Assembly: GCF_030814715.1 (NCBI RefSeq)
Contig: NZ_JAUSVO010000002.1
Location: 434,001-498,000, forward strand
Direction of reading: 5' to 3'
Length of the DNA stretch: 64,000 bases
Source: Kaistia dalseonensis
GTDB taxonomy: Bacteria > Pseudomonadota > Alphaproteobacteria > Rhizobiales > Kaistiaceae
The stretch's first letter is position 1. Every line of letters begins with the position of its first letter. Shown piece after piece: positions 1 to 8,609 of the stretch. The translations under genes were made by a program, and so were the position numbers. Under the pieces are notes generated by a model. That model saw only the letters and a program-made list of their open reading frames with translations. It ran no database searches and had not been told where the DNA came from.

Positions 1-77
1 TCCCATCTCCCCTGTTTCCTGACCGTCACGGTCCGCCGGGTCGATGCGACACCGGCGTTCACATGGAAAGGCCGGTA

Positions 78-350
78 TTACTCAGCAGCCTCCATCGTCG
101 CCGGGGCGACGGAGACGTAAACACGACCATTGGCTTTCTGACGGAATGCTACATGTCCGTCCTGTACGGCGAAGATCGTGTGATCCTTGCCGAGGCCAAC
201 TCCGGTACCGGGATGCCATTGCGTCCCGCGCTGACGAATGATGATGTTGCCGGAGACGACAGCTTCGCCGCCGAACTTCTTCACGCCGAGACGGCGACCC
301 GCGGAATCGCGACCGTTGCGCGACGAACCGCCTGCCTTTTTGTGTGCCAT
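78..350 (-). CDS. rpmA: 50S ribosomal protein L27
   Basis: L27 of the large ribosomal subunit, whose N-terminus reaches toward the peptidyl-transferase centre. The 90-residue product begins [16 protein letters not shown], the canonical L27 start, and has the conserved middle with IIRQRG and [18 protein letters not shown] motifs. Length is normal. A good Shine-Dalgarno (AGGAG) precedes the ATG. It lies 57 bp downstream of rplU on the same strand, the usual rplU-rpmA pair. Identification is certain. The gene beyond its 3' end is outside the window. Confidence 0.98.
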   Translation of the reverse strand: MAHKKAGGSSRNGRDSAGRRLGVKKFGGEAVVSGNIIIRQRGTQWHPGTGVGLGKDHTIFAVQDGHVAFRQKANGRVYVSVAPATMEAAE

Positions 351-407
351 GATGGAACTCCTGATCCGTTTTTTAGGGCGCGCTCGAAAGCGCCGCTCAC
401 ATAAGCC

Positions 408-725
408 TTAAGCGCCGGCGACGATCTCGGTGATGCGAACCACCGTCTGATGCTGGCGATGACCACGGCTCCGCTTGGAATTCTGGCGGCGGCGCTTCTT
501 GAAGACCAGGATCTTGCGGGTCCGGGTCTGGTCGACGATTTCAGCCGCGACCGAAGCACCCGCCACGAAGGGAGCGCCGACCGTCACGCCGTTCTCGCCG
601 CCGAGGAGGAGAACCTCCCCAAAGGTGACCTTGTCGCCGGCTTCGCCGGTCAGGAGCTCGACTTCGAGCTCATCATTGGCGGCAACCGTGTACTGCTTGC
701 CACCCGTCTTAATGACTGCGAACAT
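408..725 (-). CDS. rplU: 50S ribosomal protein L21
   Basis: Large-subunit ribosomal protein L21, which binds 23S rRNA. The 105 residues start [15 protein letters not shown], the family signature, and the RNA-binding basic segment [16 protein letters not shown] is present near residues 77-92. Length is typical. It is cotranscribed with rpmA. The upstream neighbour on the same strand is trmD, 181 bp away, so rplU probably has its own promoter in that gap; I could not identify convincing -35/-10 boxes. Confidence 0.98.
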   Translation of the reverse strand: MFAVIKTGGKQYTVAANDELEVELLTGEAGDKVTFGEVLLLGGENGVTVGAPFVAGASVAAEIVDQTRTRKILVFKKRRRQNSKRSRGHRQHQTVVRITEIVAGA

Positions 726-906
726 TGTTTTTTCCAGTTGTTCAGCGCGGCCTCAAAGGACCAGCTTCTTCAGTCGAAGGGTTATGGAACAATAAGAGGC
801 CACGGAAACGCGGCGTCCCTATCGCGGCGCATGTAGAAGGACTCGGTCCTGACTGTCAAGCGAAACAGGGCCGAAAACCGCCATTTCGTGGCCGTGAAAG
901 AACCGC

Positions 907-1620
907 TCAGTCCGCTAAGCCGGCTTTGGCGGCGAGATCGGGCCGCCTTTCGCGCGTGAGCCGTTCGGCCTCGCGCCGGCGCCAGCGCAGAATTGCCGCG
1001 TGATCGCCCGAGAGGAGCACGTCCGGAATGCTGCGCCCTTCCCATTCGCGCGGACGGGTATAATGCGGATATTCGAGCAGGCCGGCCTCGAAACTCTCCT
1101 CCGTGCCCGAATCGGCGGCGCCCATGACGCCCGGCAACAGGCGGATCACCGCATCGAGCATCACCATGGCGCCGAGTTCGCCGCCGGAGAGCACATAGTC
1201 GCCGATCGAAACCTCTTCGAGGCCACGTCCCTCGATCACGCGTTCGTCGACGCCCTCGAAGCGGCCGCAGAGGATGATCGCGCCCGGCCCCTGGGCGAGA
1301 TCGCGCACGCGCGCCTGCTCCAGCGGGCGGCCACGCGGGCTCATCAGGAAGCGGGGACGGCTGTCGCCGGGTGGTGTCGCGGCGTCGATGGCGGCCGCGA
1401 CGATATCGGCGCGCATGACCATGCCGGGACCACCGCCGGCGGGCGTATCATCGACGTTGCGGTGCTTGCCGGTGGCGGAATCGCGGATGTTGCGGGCTTC
1501 CAGCGACCACTTGCCCTCGGCGAGCGCGCGCCCGGAAAGCGACTGGCCCAGCGGGCCGGGAAACATTTCCGGATAGAGCGTGAGGATCGTCGCCTGCCAC
1601 GGAGCGGCGGGCGCGTTCAC
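907..1620 (-). CDS. trmD: tRNA (guanine-N1)-methyltransferase TrmD
   Basis: SPOUT-family methyltransferase that makes m1G37 in tRNAs and so prevents +1 frameshifting. The 237-residue protein has the TrmD knot motifs: [15 protein letters not shown] near residues 115-130 and [15 protein letters not shown] near 137-151, followed by the EYPHYTRP segment. The start is GTG and overlaps the rimM stop by 4 bp (GTGA), so translation is probably coupled. The usual downstream partner rplS is not next to it here. Confidence 0.97.
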   Translation of the reverse strand: MNAPAAPWQATILTLYPEMFPGPLGQSLSGRALAEGKWSLEARNIRDSATGKHRNVDDTPAGGGPGMVMRADIVAAAIDAATPPGDSRPRFLMSPRGRPLEQARVRDLAQGPGAIILCGRFEGVDERVIEGRGLEEVSIGDYVLSGGELGAMVMLDAVIRLLPGVMGAADSGTEESFEAGLLEYPHYTRPREWEGRSIPDVLLSGDHAAILRWRRREAERLTRERRPDLAAKAGLAD

Positions 1621-2168
1621 GCCTCCTCCTCCCCGGCCGCATCGTCCTCACGGACTTCGACCTCCGGCGGCGGCACGACGACGAGCTTGCCGCCCTTCAC
1701 GTCGACGGTCGGAACGATCGCGCGCGTAAAGGGCACGTAGAAGCTGCGCCCCGCCGGGACCGGCTCGATCTCCAGCAAGTCGCCGGCGCCGAAATTCTGC
1801 ACCGAGATGACCTTGCCATAGAGCGTACCATCCTCGAGCTCGGCACGGAGGCCGACCAAGTCGGCATGATAGAAATCATCCTCCTCCTCGAGCTCGGGCA
1901 GGGCCGAGCGCTCGACGAAGAGCTTGCGATTGCGCAGTGTCTCGGCGGCATTGCGATCGATCACGCCCTTGACGCGCGCAATGATGGAATCGCCCTGCAT
2001 GCGCAGACCAAGGATCTCGACCACGCGGCCATCATCGAGCGTGAACGGGCCATAATCGGCAATGCCGAGCGGCGCATCCGTATAGCTCGCGAGCTTGATC
2101 TCGCCGCGAATGCCATGCGCGGCGCCGAACTGGCCGAGAAGGACTTTTTCCGAAGCGGACGCAGCCAT
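1617..2168 (-). CDS. rimM: ribosome maturation factor RimM
   Basis: 16S rRNA-processing and 30S assembly factor. From the ATG at 2168 the product is 183 residues beginning [25 protein letters not shown]; the G-x-AHGIRGE motif marks the RimM N-terminal beta-barrel. The C-terminal PRC-barrel-like part includes DLVG and [12 protein letters not shown]. The frame stays open upstream to 2375, but that extension has no RimM similarity and runs through palindromic repeat DNA, so the internal ATG is chosen. It is followed by trmD with a 4-bp overlap. Confidence 0.95.
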   Translation of the reverse strand: MAASASEKVLLGQFGAAHGIRGEIKLASYTDAPLGIADYGPFTLDDGRVVEILGLRMQGDSIIARVKGVIDRNAAETLRNRKLFVERSALPELEEEDDFYHADLVGLRAELEDGTLYGKVISVQNFGAGDLLEIEPVPAGRSFYVPFTRAIVPTVDVKGGKLVVVPPPEVEVREDDAAGEEEA

Positions 2169-2199
2169 TCTATCCCTTTCCGAGCACACCCCTTGAGGG

Positions 2200-2440
2200 A
2201 CGCTTGCGGAACGTTTGCATCGTCCCGTCAGCTTTTCTTCTCCTCCCCGAAGGGGAAGGACAGGAAGGCGCCCCGCTCGCCGGCGGGACATGCCGGCGCC
2301 GGTCGCGTTCTGCGCCTGTTTCTGCCCGCTCCATCTCTCCCCCGGTCGGGGGAGAGTGCGCGGCATCGGCTTCACCGACAGGGCAGCTCTGCCATCAGGG
2401 GGGCGTCCAGGAGCCTCCCGGGCGGGGAGGCTCGGGAAAG
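2200..2440. repeat. palindromic intergenic repeat, copy 1
   Basis: The rpsP-rimM spacer holds C/G-rich hairpins. A perfect 9-bp stem lies at 2335-2356 (arms CTCTCCCCC and GGGGGAGAG, loop GGTC). A weaker related hairpin lies around 2240-2263 (CTCCCC-GAA-GGGGA), and a further hairpin is at about 2416-2434. The same arrangement of CTCTCCC/GGGAGAG hairpins recurs between the SdhAF4-like gene and acs at about 21311-21434. It looks like a dispersed extragenic palindromic element sitting inside an operon, where it could affect mRNA stability or rpsP/rimM stoichiometry. Confidence 0.6.
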
Positions 2441-2444
2441 CCTA

Positions 2445-2801
2445 TTACTCGGCCGAAGCGGCGGCCTCGGCCTTCTTGGCCTTCTCGGCGGCGCGCTCCT
2501 GCGCCTTCTTGCCGGGGACGGCCTTCTCGGGATTGTTGCGCGTCTCGCGCTTCAGCAGGCCCGCATCGGCGAGGAAACGCTCGACGCGATCGGTCGCCTG
2601 CGCGCCGACCGACAGCCAGTGCTTCGCACGCTCGACATCGAGCACGACGCGCTTGTCGCTGTCCTTGGCGACCATCGGATCGAACGAGCCGATCTTCTCG
2701 ATGAAGCGGCCATCACGCGGCGAACGGGCGTCGGCGATGACGATGCGGTAGAACGGACGCTTCTTGGCACCACCACGGGCGAGACGGATCTTGAGGGACA
2801 T
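2445..2801 (-). CDS. rpsP: 30S ribosomal protein S16
   Basis: Small-subunit ribosomal protein S16. The 118 residues begin [31 protein letters not shown] (shown here only to about the family signature), followed by [11 protein letters not shown]. The C-terminus is an Ala/Lys-rich extension common in alphaproteobacteria. It sits 55 bp downstream of ffh and about 275 bp upstream of rimM on the same strand, in the conserved ffh-rpsP-rimM-trmD order. Confidence 0.98.
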   Translation of the reverse strand: MSLKIRLARGGAKKRPFYRIVIADARSPRDGRFIEKIGSFDPMVAKDSDKRVVLDVERAKHWLSVGAQATDRVERFLADAGLLKRETRNNPEKAVPGKKAQERAAEKAKKAEAAASAE

Positions 2802-2856
2802 TTCTTCTTCCTTTCGAAACTGAATTCTTCAGAGGTTGGTCGGGCCTTTCGGCCCG

Positions 2857-4404
2857 CTATTTCTTCTTTCCAAGACCCGGGAAACCGCCGAGGCCGGGCA
2901 GCTTGCCGCCGCCGAGGCCCGGCAGACCGGGCATTCCCTTGCCGAGGCCGGGCGGGAGACCGCCGGGCATGCCGCCCGCGCCACCCATCTGCTTCGCCAA
3001 TTTTTCAAGCTGGGCCGGATCGATGTTCGGCATGCCGCCGGGCGGCATTCCGCCACCCATGCCGCCGCCGAGCGCGCCCATCATCTTGCCGAGCATGCCG
3101 CCCTTGCCCTTGCCCATGGCCTTCATCATGTCGGCCATCTGGCGGTGCATCTTGAGCAGGCGGTTGACTTCCTCGACCTTCGTGCCCGAGCCGGCGGCGA
3201 TGCGCTTCTTGCGGCTCGCCTTCAGGATGTCGGGATTGCGGCGCTCGGCCTTGGTCATGGACGAGATGATCGCGACCTGGCGCTTGATCATGCCATCGTC
3301 GAGATTGGCGCCTTCCATCTGCTTCTTGAGCTTGCCGACGCCGGGCAACATGCCCATCATGCCGGACATGCCGCCGATCTTCTCCATCTGGCGAAGCTGA
3401 TCGGCGAGATCGTCGAGATCGAAGATGCCCTTGCGCATCTTCTCGGCCGCCTTCGCGGCCTGTTCCATGTCGATATTCTGCGCCGCCTTCTCGACGAGCG
3501 AGACGATGTCGCCCATGCCGAGAATGCGGTTGGCGATGCGGCCGGGATGGAAATCCTCGAGGTCCGTCGCCTTCTCGCCCGTACCGATCAGCTTGATCGG
3601 CTTGCCGGTGACGGCGCGCATCGAGAGAGCGGCACCGCCGCGACCGTCGCCATCGGCACGCGTCAGCACGATGCCGGTGATGCCGACGCGCTCGTCGAAG
3701 GAGCGGGCGAGATTGACGGCGTCCTGGCCGGTGAGGCTGTCGGCGACGAGCAGGATCTCGTGCGGCTTGGCGATGGCCTTGATGTCGGCCATCTCGACCA
3801 TCAGCGGCTCGTCGATATGCGTGCGGCCGGCGGTGTCGAGGATGACGACGTCATAGCCGCCGAGTCGCGCCGCCTGCAGCGTGCGGGTCGCGATATCGGT
3901 CGGCGACTGGTTCGCCACGATCGGCAGCGTGTCGATGCCGTTCTGCTCGCCGAGGATACGGAGCTGCTCCTGCGCGGCGGGACGGCGCACGTCGAGCGAC
4001 GCCATCAGCACCTTGCGCTTGTCGCGCTCCTTGAGGCGGCGGGCGATCTTGGCCGATGTGGTCGTCTTGCCCGAGCCCTGCAGGCCGACCATCATGATCG
4101 CCACCGGCGCCGGCGCGTTCAGATCGATGGTCTCGGCTTCCGAACCCAGCATCTCGACGAGCTGGTCGTGGACGATCTTGACGACCATCTGGCCGGGCGT
4201 GACCGAACGGATGACATCCGCGCCGACCGCCTTGGCGCGCACCTTGTCGGTGAAGGAGCGCACGACATCGAGCGCGACGTCGGCCTCGATCAGCGCGCGG
4301 CGCACTTCGCGCATCGCGTCGTTGACATCGCTCTCCGAAAGCGCACCGCGGCGGGTGAGCTTGTCGAATATGCCTGACAGCCGTTCTGACAGATTGTCGA
4401 ACAT
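2857..4404 (-). CDS. ffh: signal recognition particle protein Ffh (SRP54)
   Basis: GTPase of the signal recognition particle; with 4.5S RNA it targets nascent membrane proteins to FtsY. From the ATG at 4404 (MFDNLSERLSGIFDKL) it is 515 residues. It has the N domain, a G domain with P-loop GLQGSGKTT at 107-115 and a DTAGR box, then the methionine-rich M domain. The last ~70 residues are extremely Gly/Pro/Met-rich, ending PGLGKKK. An upstream in-frame ATG at 4452 adds 16 residues with no family similarity. First gene of the rpsP-rimM-trmD cluster. Confidence 0.97.
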   Translation of the reverse strand: MFDNLSERLSGIFDKLTRRGALSESDVNDAMREVRRALIEADVALDVVRSFTDKVRAKAVGADVIRSVTPGQMVVKIVHDQLVEMLGSEAETIDLNAPAPVAIMMVGLQGSGKTTTSAKIARRLKERDKRKVLMASLDVRRPAAQEQLRILGEQNGIDTLPIVANQSPTDIATRTLQAARLGGYDVVILDTAGRTHIDEPLMVEMADIKAIAKPHEILLVADSLTGQDAVNLARSFDERVGITGIVLTRADGDGRGGAALSMRAVTGKPIKLIGTGEKATDLEDFHPGRIANRILGMGDIVSLVEKAAQNIDMEQAAKAAEKMRKGIFDLDDLADQLRQMEKIGGMSGMMGMLPGVGKLKKQMEGANLDDGMIKRQVAIISSMTKAERRNPDILKASRKKRIAAGSGTKVEEVNRLLKMHRQMADMMKAMGKGKGGMLGKMMGALGGGMGGGMPPGGMPNIDPAQLEKLAKQMGGAGGMPGGLPPGLGKGMPGLPGLGGGKLPGLGGFPGLGKKK

Positions 4405-4673
4405 CGGTTCCGTTTCCTCGGAGGGATCGCTTCCGATCCGCCGTATTAACAAATGAAATCAGCGCCCGCGGGCGCATCGCGCTGGCGGACGTTGACCTCC
4501 GGGATCTCGTCCCGGTCGGCGGCTCGGAGGATACCTCTTCGCAGAATTTCCGCGGGTTTCTACGTGGAAGCCGCGGCGAAGTCAATCAAGGGGCGCGGGA
4601 AACGCCACGCCCATCGGGAAACGGCCGGCGCGGCGGACATGCGCGGACGACATGCCGGCCGGCCGGAACGCGC

Positions 4674-4997
4674 TCAATAGCGGCTGATGGTGCCGCTCCG
4701 CATGATCGTGCCGCCGCGCGGCCCAGTCATGGTGCCGCCATAGGTCACCACGCCCGGCGCCGTGCGAACCGCCGCGCCGGAACGGCTGACGGTGCCGCCA
4801 TAAGGGCCCGTCACGCTGCCGCTGCGCTGGCAGACACCATAGGCGCAATAGCCGGAGCCGCTCGTCACATAGGTCCCGCGCTGCGTCGTCACGCTGCCGT
4901 TCCGCGTCCAGGCGCTCGCGGGCGTCGCCAGCGCGACGAGGGCGAGGGTCGCAAGGGTGCCGGCCAGAAGCGGGCGGATCGTGTTCGTCGTCATCAT
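4674..4997 (-). CDS. small secreted Gly/Ser/Thr-rich protein with internal repeats
   Basis: Unrecognised exported protein of about 107 residues. From the ATG at 4997 (a second ATG follows at 4994) it has a classical signal peptide ending ALATPASA. The mature part is a low-complexity beta-type repeat: TTQRGTYVTSG, GSVTGPYGGT, GTMTGPRGGT, RSGTISRY. It has two cysteines (YCAYGVC) that may form a disulfide. An AAGGAG Shine-Dalgarno upstream of the ATG decides the start; the frame extends upstream without support. It is divergent from the response regulator at 5158, which may control it. Function unknown. Confidence 0.75.
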   Translation of the reverse strand: MMTTNTIRPLLAGTLATLALVALATPASAWTRNGSVTTQRGTYVTSGSGYCAYGVCQRSGSVTGPYGGTVSRSGAAVRTAPGVVTYGGTMTGPRGGTIMRSGTISRY

Positions 4998-5157
4998 CAA
5001 AGCTCTCCTTGGTGGATCGAGCGGGGCGGTCTCGACGGGGAGAGAATCCGGGATCGACTTTGCAGGGGATTTGCGTGGTTGCGGCAGGATGTAAAGATTT
5101 GTAACCGCGACCCCCGCCGGCATTGCTTGCGATGATCGCAGCGGGCAGGTTCGGACC

Positions 5158-5880
5158 ATGGATCAGACGAGCAAACAGGCGGTCATCCTCATCGTCGAGG
5201 ACGACCGCGAGATCGGCGCGCTGCTGAGCGAGTTTCTCGGCCGCGAAGGCTATGAGGTCGAGGTCGCATTGTCGGGCAGCGCCATGGACATGGCGCTCGG
5301 CCGAACCGAGCCGGATATGGTGATCCTGGATCTGATGCTACCGGGCGAGGACGGCCTCTCGATCTGCCGCCGCCTGCGCGCCCGGAGCCGGGTTCCGATC
5401 CTCATGCTCACCGCCAAGGATGACGATATAGACCGCATCGTCGGCCTGGAGCTCGGCGCCGACGATTATCTCGGCAAGCCGTTCAATCCGCGCGAACTTC
5501 TCGCCCGCATCCGCGCCATATTGCGCCGCAGCGGACGGGCGGTCGCCGAGGACGAGCCGCGCCGGCGGCGGCGCTTCCATGATTTCATCGTCGACATCGA
5601 CATGCGCAGCCTCGAGATCGGGGAGCGCCGTGTCGCGCTCACCTCGGCCGAATTCGACCTGCTGGTCTGCTTCATAGAGCACCCACGCCGCGTACTCTCG
5701 CGCGACCAGCTTCTCGACTGGACGCGCGGCCGCATGTCGGACCCGCTGGACCGGACGATTGATGTCTCCGTGAGCCGCCTCAGGCGCAAGCTGACCGAGG
5801 CCGCGCCGGGCTCGGACGGGCTGATCACCACGGTCAGGAATGGCGGCTATCTGTTCGCGGCCGAGATGAGGGAAGGCTGA
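5158..5880 (+). CDS. OmpR/PhoB-family response regulator
   Basis: DNA-binding response regulator of 240 residues. The receiver domain spans about 8-120 with acidic pocket E14-D15-D16, phosphoacceptor D58 (VILDLM), T85 and K107. The C-terminal winged helix (about 140-236) contains LTSAEFDLL, SRDQLLDWTRG and RTIDVSVSRLRRKL. It is followed 4 bp later by its cognate histidine kinase. The family acts as a phosphorylation-controlled transcription factor; the inducing signal is not evident. It is divergent from the small secreted protein at 4674-4997. Confidence 0.95.
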   Translation: MDQTSKQAVILIVEDDREIGALLSEFLGREGYEVEVALSGSAMDMALGRTEPDMVILDLMLPGEDGLSICRRLRARSRVPILMLTAKDDDIDRIVGLELGADDYLGKPFNPRELLARIRAILRRSGRAVAEDEPRRRRRFHDFIVDIDMRSLEIGERRVALTSAEFDLLVCFIEHPRRVLSRDQLLDWTRGRMSDPLDRTIDVSVSRLRRKLTEAAPGSDGLITTVRNGGYLFAAEMREG

Positions 5881-5884
5881 CGCC

Positions 5885-7228
5885 ATGATGCGGCTCAGCT
5901 TCGCCTGGCGGGTGACCCTCGTGGTAATTCTGGCGCTCGTCGCCGTCCAGCTCGGCTCGGCCGCGATCAATTTCGCCCGCCGGAGCGAGGCGACGGCGAC
6001 CGGGCTGCGCTTCCCGTTCCCCGATCAGGTGGCCGCGCTCGTCGAACTGATCGAGACCTCTGATCCTGCCGATGAGCGATTGATCCTGCGGGCGCTGAAC
6101 GGGCCGGGCCTGACCGCGGCGATCCGCGATACGCCGGCGCCGGTCGAGGTCGCGCTGCCCCGCATCTACTGGCTACAGAATGCCATCCGGCGAAACCTGC
6201 CCGATGGAGACGCGCGCCCGATCATCGCCGTTTCCGATACGACGCCCTTGCTGGAACTCGAGGTGGCGCGCGATCCGTTCTCGCTCTTCGTGCGCGAGCC
6301 CGTGCAGATCACGATCGGCCTTTCCCGAGGGCGGAGCCTCTTCATTCACTCCACCGACAATCTCTCCATCCGCCTGCTCGGCCTGCCCGCCGGCTTCCTC
6401 GCCGGTATTCTGGGCTTCATCGTCGCCAGCCTCGCCGGGCTCGCCATCCTGCGCGAAACACGGCCGCTCGCGAAACTCGCCAGCGCCGTCGAGCGATTCG
6501 GCCACGGCATGACGCCGGAAGCCATGCCCGAAAAGGGCGCGCCGGAGATGCGCTCGCTGATTCGCGCCTTCAACGCCATGCAAGCGCGCATCACACGGCT
6601 GGTGCATGGCCGGACCTTCGTGCTGGCGGCCATCGCCCATGATCTCCGGACCTACCTGACGCGGCTGAGGCTCCGCGTCGCGCTCATCCCGGAAGAGCAC
6701 ATCCGCGTTCCGGCCGAGCGCGATGTCGAGGACATGCAGGCGCTGCTCGAGCAGGCGCTGCTCTATGCCAAATCGACCCGGTACAGCGAGAGGCGCGAGC
6801 CGATCGATCTCGTCGCGTTCATCGACGATATCGCGGCGGTCCGACGCGAAGCCGGCGCCAAGGTCATCTTCGAGCATCCCCACAAGCCGTTCTCGATCGC
6901 CGGCGGGCGGCTCTCCCTTGCCAGCGCGATCGGAAACCTGATCGACAATGCCATCAATTACGGCGGCGCGGCCGACCTGTCGCTGGAAGAGCACGGCAGC
7001 GAGGTCGTGATTCTCGTCGAGGATCGCGGGCCGGGCATCCCCGAGAGCGACCGCGAGCGCGTGCTGGAGCCGTTCGAGCGGCTGGAGGGCTCACGGAGCC
7101 GCGATACGGGCGGCGCAGGCCTCGGCCTCGCCATCGTGCGCGAGGTTGTCGATGCCCATTCGGGGCGGGTCTTCATCGAGGACAGGCCCGGCGGCGGCGC
7201 GCGCGTCGGCATCGCGCTGCCACGCTGA
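5885..7228 (+). CDS. EnvZ-like sensor histidine kinase with atypical H-box
   Basis: Membrane sensor kinase of 447 residues, partner of the regulator 4 bp upstream. TM1 is at about 9-29, a periplasmic sensor at 30-162, TM2 at 163-189 and HAMP at 190-240. The H-box has phospho-His H252 in AHDLRTYLTRLR. The N-box is NLIDNAINYG (N355), and G-boxes are DRGPG (380-384) and GGAGLGLAI (409-417). The usual proline five residues after the histidine is tyrosine (Y257). All other catalytic motifs are intact, so it is probably active. Ligand unknown. Confidence 0.94.
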   Translation: MMRLSFAWRVTLVVILALVAVQLGSAAINFARRSEATATGLRFPFPDQVAALVELIETSDPADERLILRALNGPGLTAAIRDTPAPVEVALPRIYWLQNAIRRNLPDGDARPIIAVSDTTPLLELEVARDPFSLFVREPVQITIGLSRGRSLFIHSTDNLSIRLLGLPAGFLAGILGFIVASLAGLAILRETRPLAKLASAVERFGHGMTPEAMPEKGAPEMRSLIRAFNAMQARITRLVHGRTFVLAAIAHDLRTYLTRLRLRVALIPEEHIRVPAERDVEDMQALLEQALLYAKSTRYSERREPIDLVAFIDDIAAVRREAGAKVIFEHPHKPFSIAGGRLSLASAIGNLIDNAINYGGAADLSLEEHGSEVVILVEDRGPGIPESDRERVLEPFERLEGSRSRDTGGAGLGLAIVREVVDAHSGRVFIEDRPGGGARVGIALPR

Positions 7229-7288
7229 CCACCGCCCGCCATCCGGTGGGCGTCGCTCTTCAGCGGGCGATCATCGCGATCGGAAGGT

Positions 7289-7312
7289 CATTGCCGGGCG
7301 AACCCGGCAATG
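7289..7312. terminator. bidirectional hairpin between convergent genes
   Basis: Perfect 10-bp stem CATTGCCGGG / CCCGGCAATG with a 4-nt CGAA loop, between the convergent kinase and IalB-like genes. On the minus strand it is preceded by a U-rich stretch rather than followed by one, so termination may be imperfect. Confidence 0.6.
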
Positions 7313-7337
7313 AATGATCAAAAAGAGGAATTGGAAC

Positions 7338-7844
7338 CTACGGGCAGCTCTTGGCGACCGAATCGAGCGAAGCCGAGATACCGGAGAGGGAATAGGCATC
7401 CGTCGTCACCGTGCCGCGACGCGACGTCCCGGAGACCGACATGGCGTGGCCCTTCTTCATCGCCGCGATCAGCGAGGCCTCTTCGGCGGCGTTCTCGATC
7501 CAGGCGCCATCGTCCTTGGTGAACATCGAGAATTTCTGGCCGTCAATGTCGACCGTGACCTTAGAGCCTTCCTTGAAGGGATAGCCGATGATCACGGAGA
7601 TCTCGCTGCGCACATTCTCGGCCGGCCGGGCGGTGACCATGAAATAGGCGGGATCACGCTTGGCGCCTTCCGGCTTCTGCGACTTGGGCTGCGAGGCGGC
7701 GTAGCACACCTTCCCGCGCGCGTCGGAATAGGCGTAGGCGCTCCAGTCCTTGAAGGTACCGACGCGATTCGGGGTCTGAGCATGCGCCACGCCGGCAAAA
7801 GCACCGACGAGGAGCGCGGCGGTCGCGATCCTGATTGCGTTCAT
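7338..7844 (-). CDS. invasion associated locus B (IalB) family protein
   Basis: Periplasmic protein of 168 residues. The ATG at 7844 gives a clear signal peptide cut after AFAGVAHA. The mature part has the IalB-family pattern: FKDWSAY, VCYAAS, a variable loop, VTARP, ISVIIGYPFKEGSKVTV, FSMFTKDDGAWI, and a C-terminal SLSGISASLDSVAKSC. The two cysteines (VCY and KSC) are the likely disulfide pair. IalB proteins are widespread in Rhizobiales; a role in host invasion was described in Bartonella, but most members are uncharacterised. The open frame upstream to 8060 lacks family similarity. Confidence 0.85.
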   Translation of the reverse strand: MNAIRIATAALLVGAFAGVAHAQTPNRVGTFKDWSAYAYSDARGKVCYAASQPKSQKPEGAKRDPAYFMVTARPAENVRSEISVIIGYPFKEGSKVTVDIDGQKFSMFTKDDGAWIENAAEEASLIAAMKKGHAMSVSGTSRRGTVTTDAYSLSGISASLDSVAKSCP

Positions 7845-8069
7845 TGTCTTTCCACCAAGTTTGCCAGCGCGCCGAACGGGCGGAACAATCCATAACCCGG
7901 GCAATTTAGTCAAATTGATAAGGTCGCGGTTAACATTTCGTGAACCACGTCCGCCCGGCACGCCAGTGACATGTGATGCCCCTGAATTGGTCGCGGCAAT
8001 GGGGCAAGAGTGTGACTTGGCGTCAGAGACGCGTGACTTAGCGTCAGGAAGATCGCGCATTCCGGACGA

Positions 8070-8438
8070 TCAGGTTGGATCGTCACCAGCGAGCGCACGG
8101 CGCGCCGCCTCGCGATGGACCGGCTTCAGATGAGCCCCGAGCAGGGTCACCGCGGTCATCAGCACCGCCGCATCATCGGTGAAGCCGATGCCGGCAATAA
8201 AGTCGGGGACGGCGTCGATCGGCAGCACGAAATAGGCGAGCGCGCCCATCAGCGTGACACGGACGCGCAGCGGCGTATCGCCGTCGAAGGCACAGAAATA
8301 GGCGGCCGCCACATCCTCGGCGAAGGGAATCCTGCGTGCCGCACGACGCATGGTCTTCCAGAAGCCGGCGCGGACCTTCTCCGCCTGCTCGTCGCTGCCT
8401 TCGGGTCCCAGAATATCGCCAGAGCGAACGTTGCCCAT
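8070..8438 (-). CDS. YkvA-family (DUF1232) small membrane protein
   Basis: 122-residue protein of the YkvA/DUF1232 family. The family core is present at about residues 38-105: AEDVAAAYFCAFD, RVTLMGALAYFVLPIDAVPDFIAGIGFTDD (a short hydrophobic hairpin with the conserved P-x-D-x-x-P-D) and ALLGAHLKPVHR. Members are short membrane-associated proteins of unknown function. It stands alone between the IalB-like gene and phaR on the same strand, with no evident operon. Confidence 0.85.
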   Translation of the reverse strand: MGNVRSGDILGPEGSDEQAEKVRAGFWKTMRRAARRIPFAEDVAAAYFCAFDGDTPLRVRVTLMGALAYFVLPIDAVPDFIAGIGFTDDAAVLMTAVTLLGAHLKPVHREAARRALAGDDPT

Positions 8439-8609
8439 CGCACCATCCTTTCACACGCCAAAAGATATGGTGGGTCACGCCGCCTCTGCAAAGACCGCCG
8501 CACGACATATCGGCCGCAGCGGGTCCGGATGCCGGCCGCTCGTCAAGACGAGGGGCAGGCGCCTTTCGTGGCGGTCAGCCGGCGGGGCGCCTCGCCGGCA
8601 GCGGCGGGC

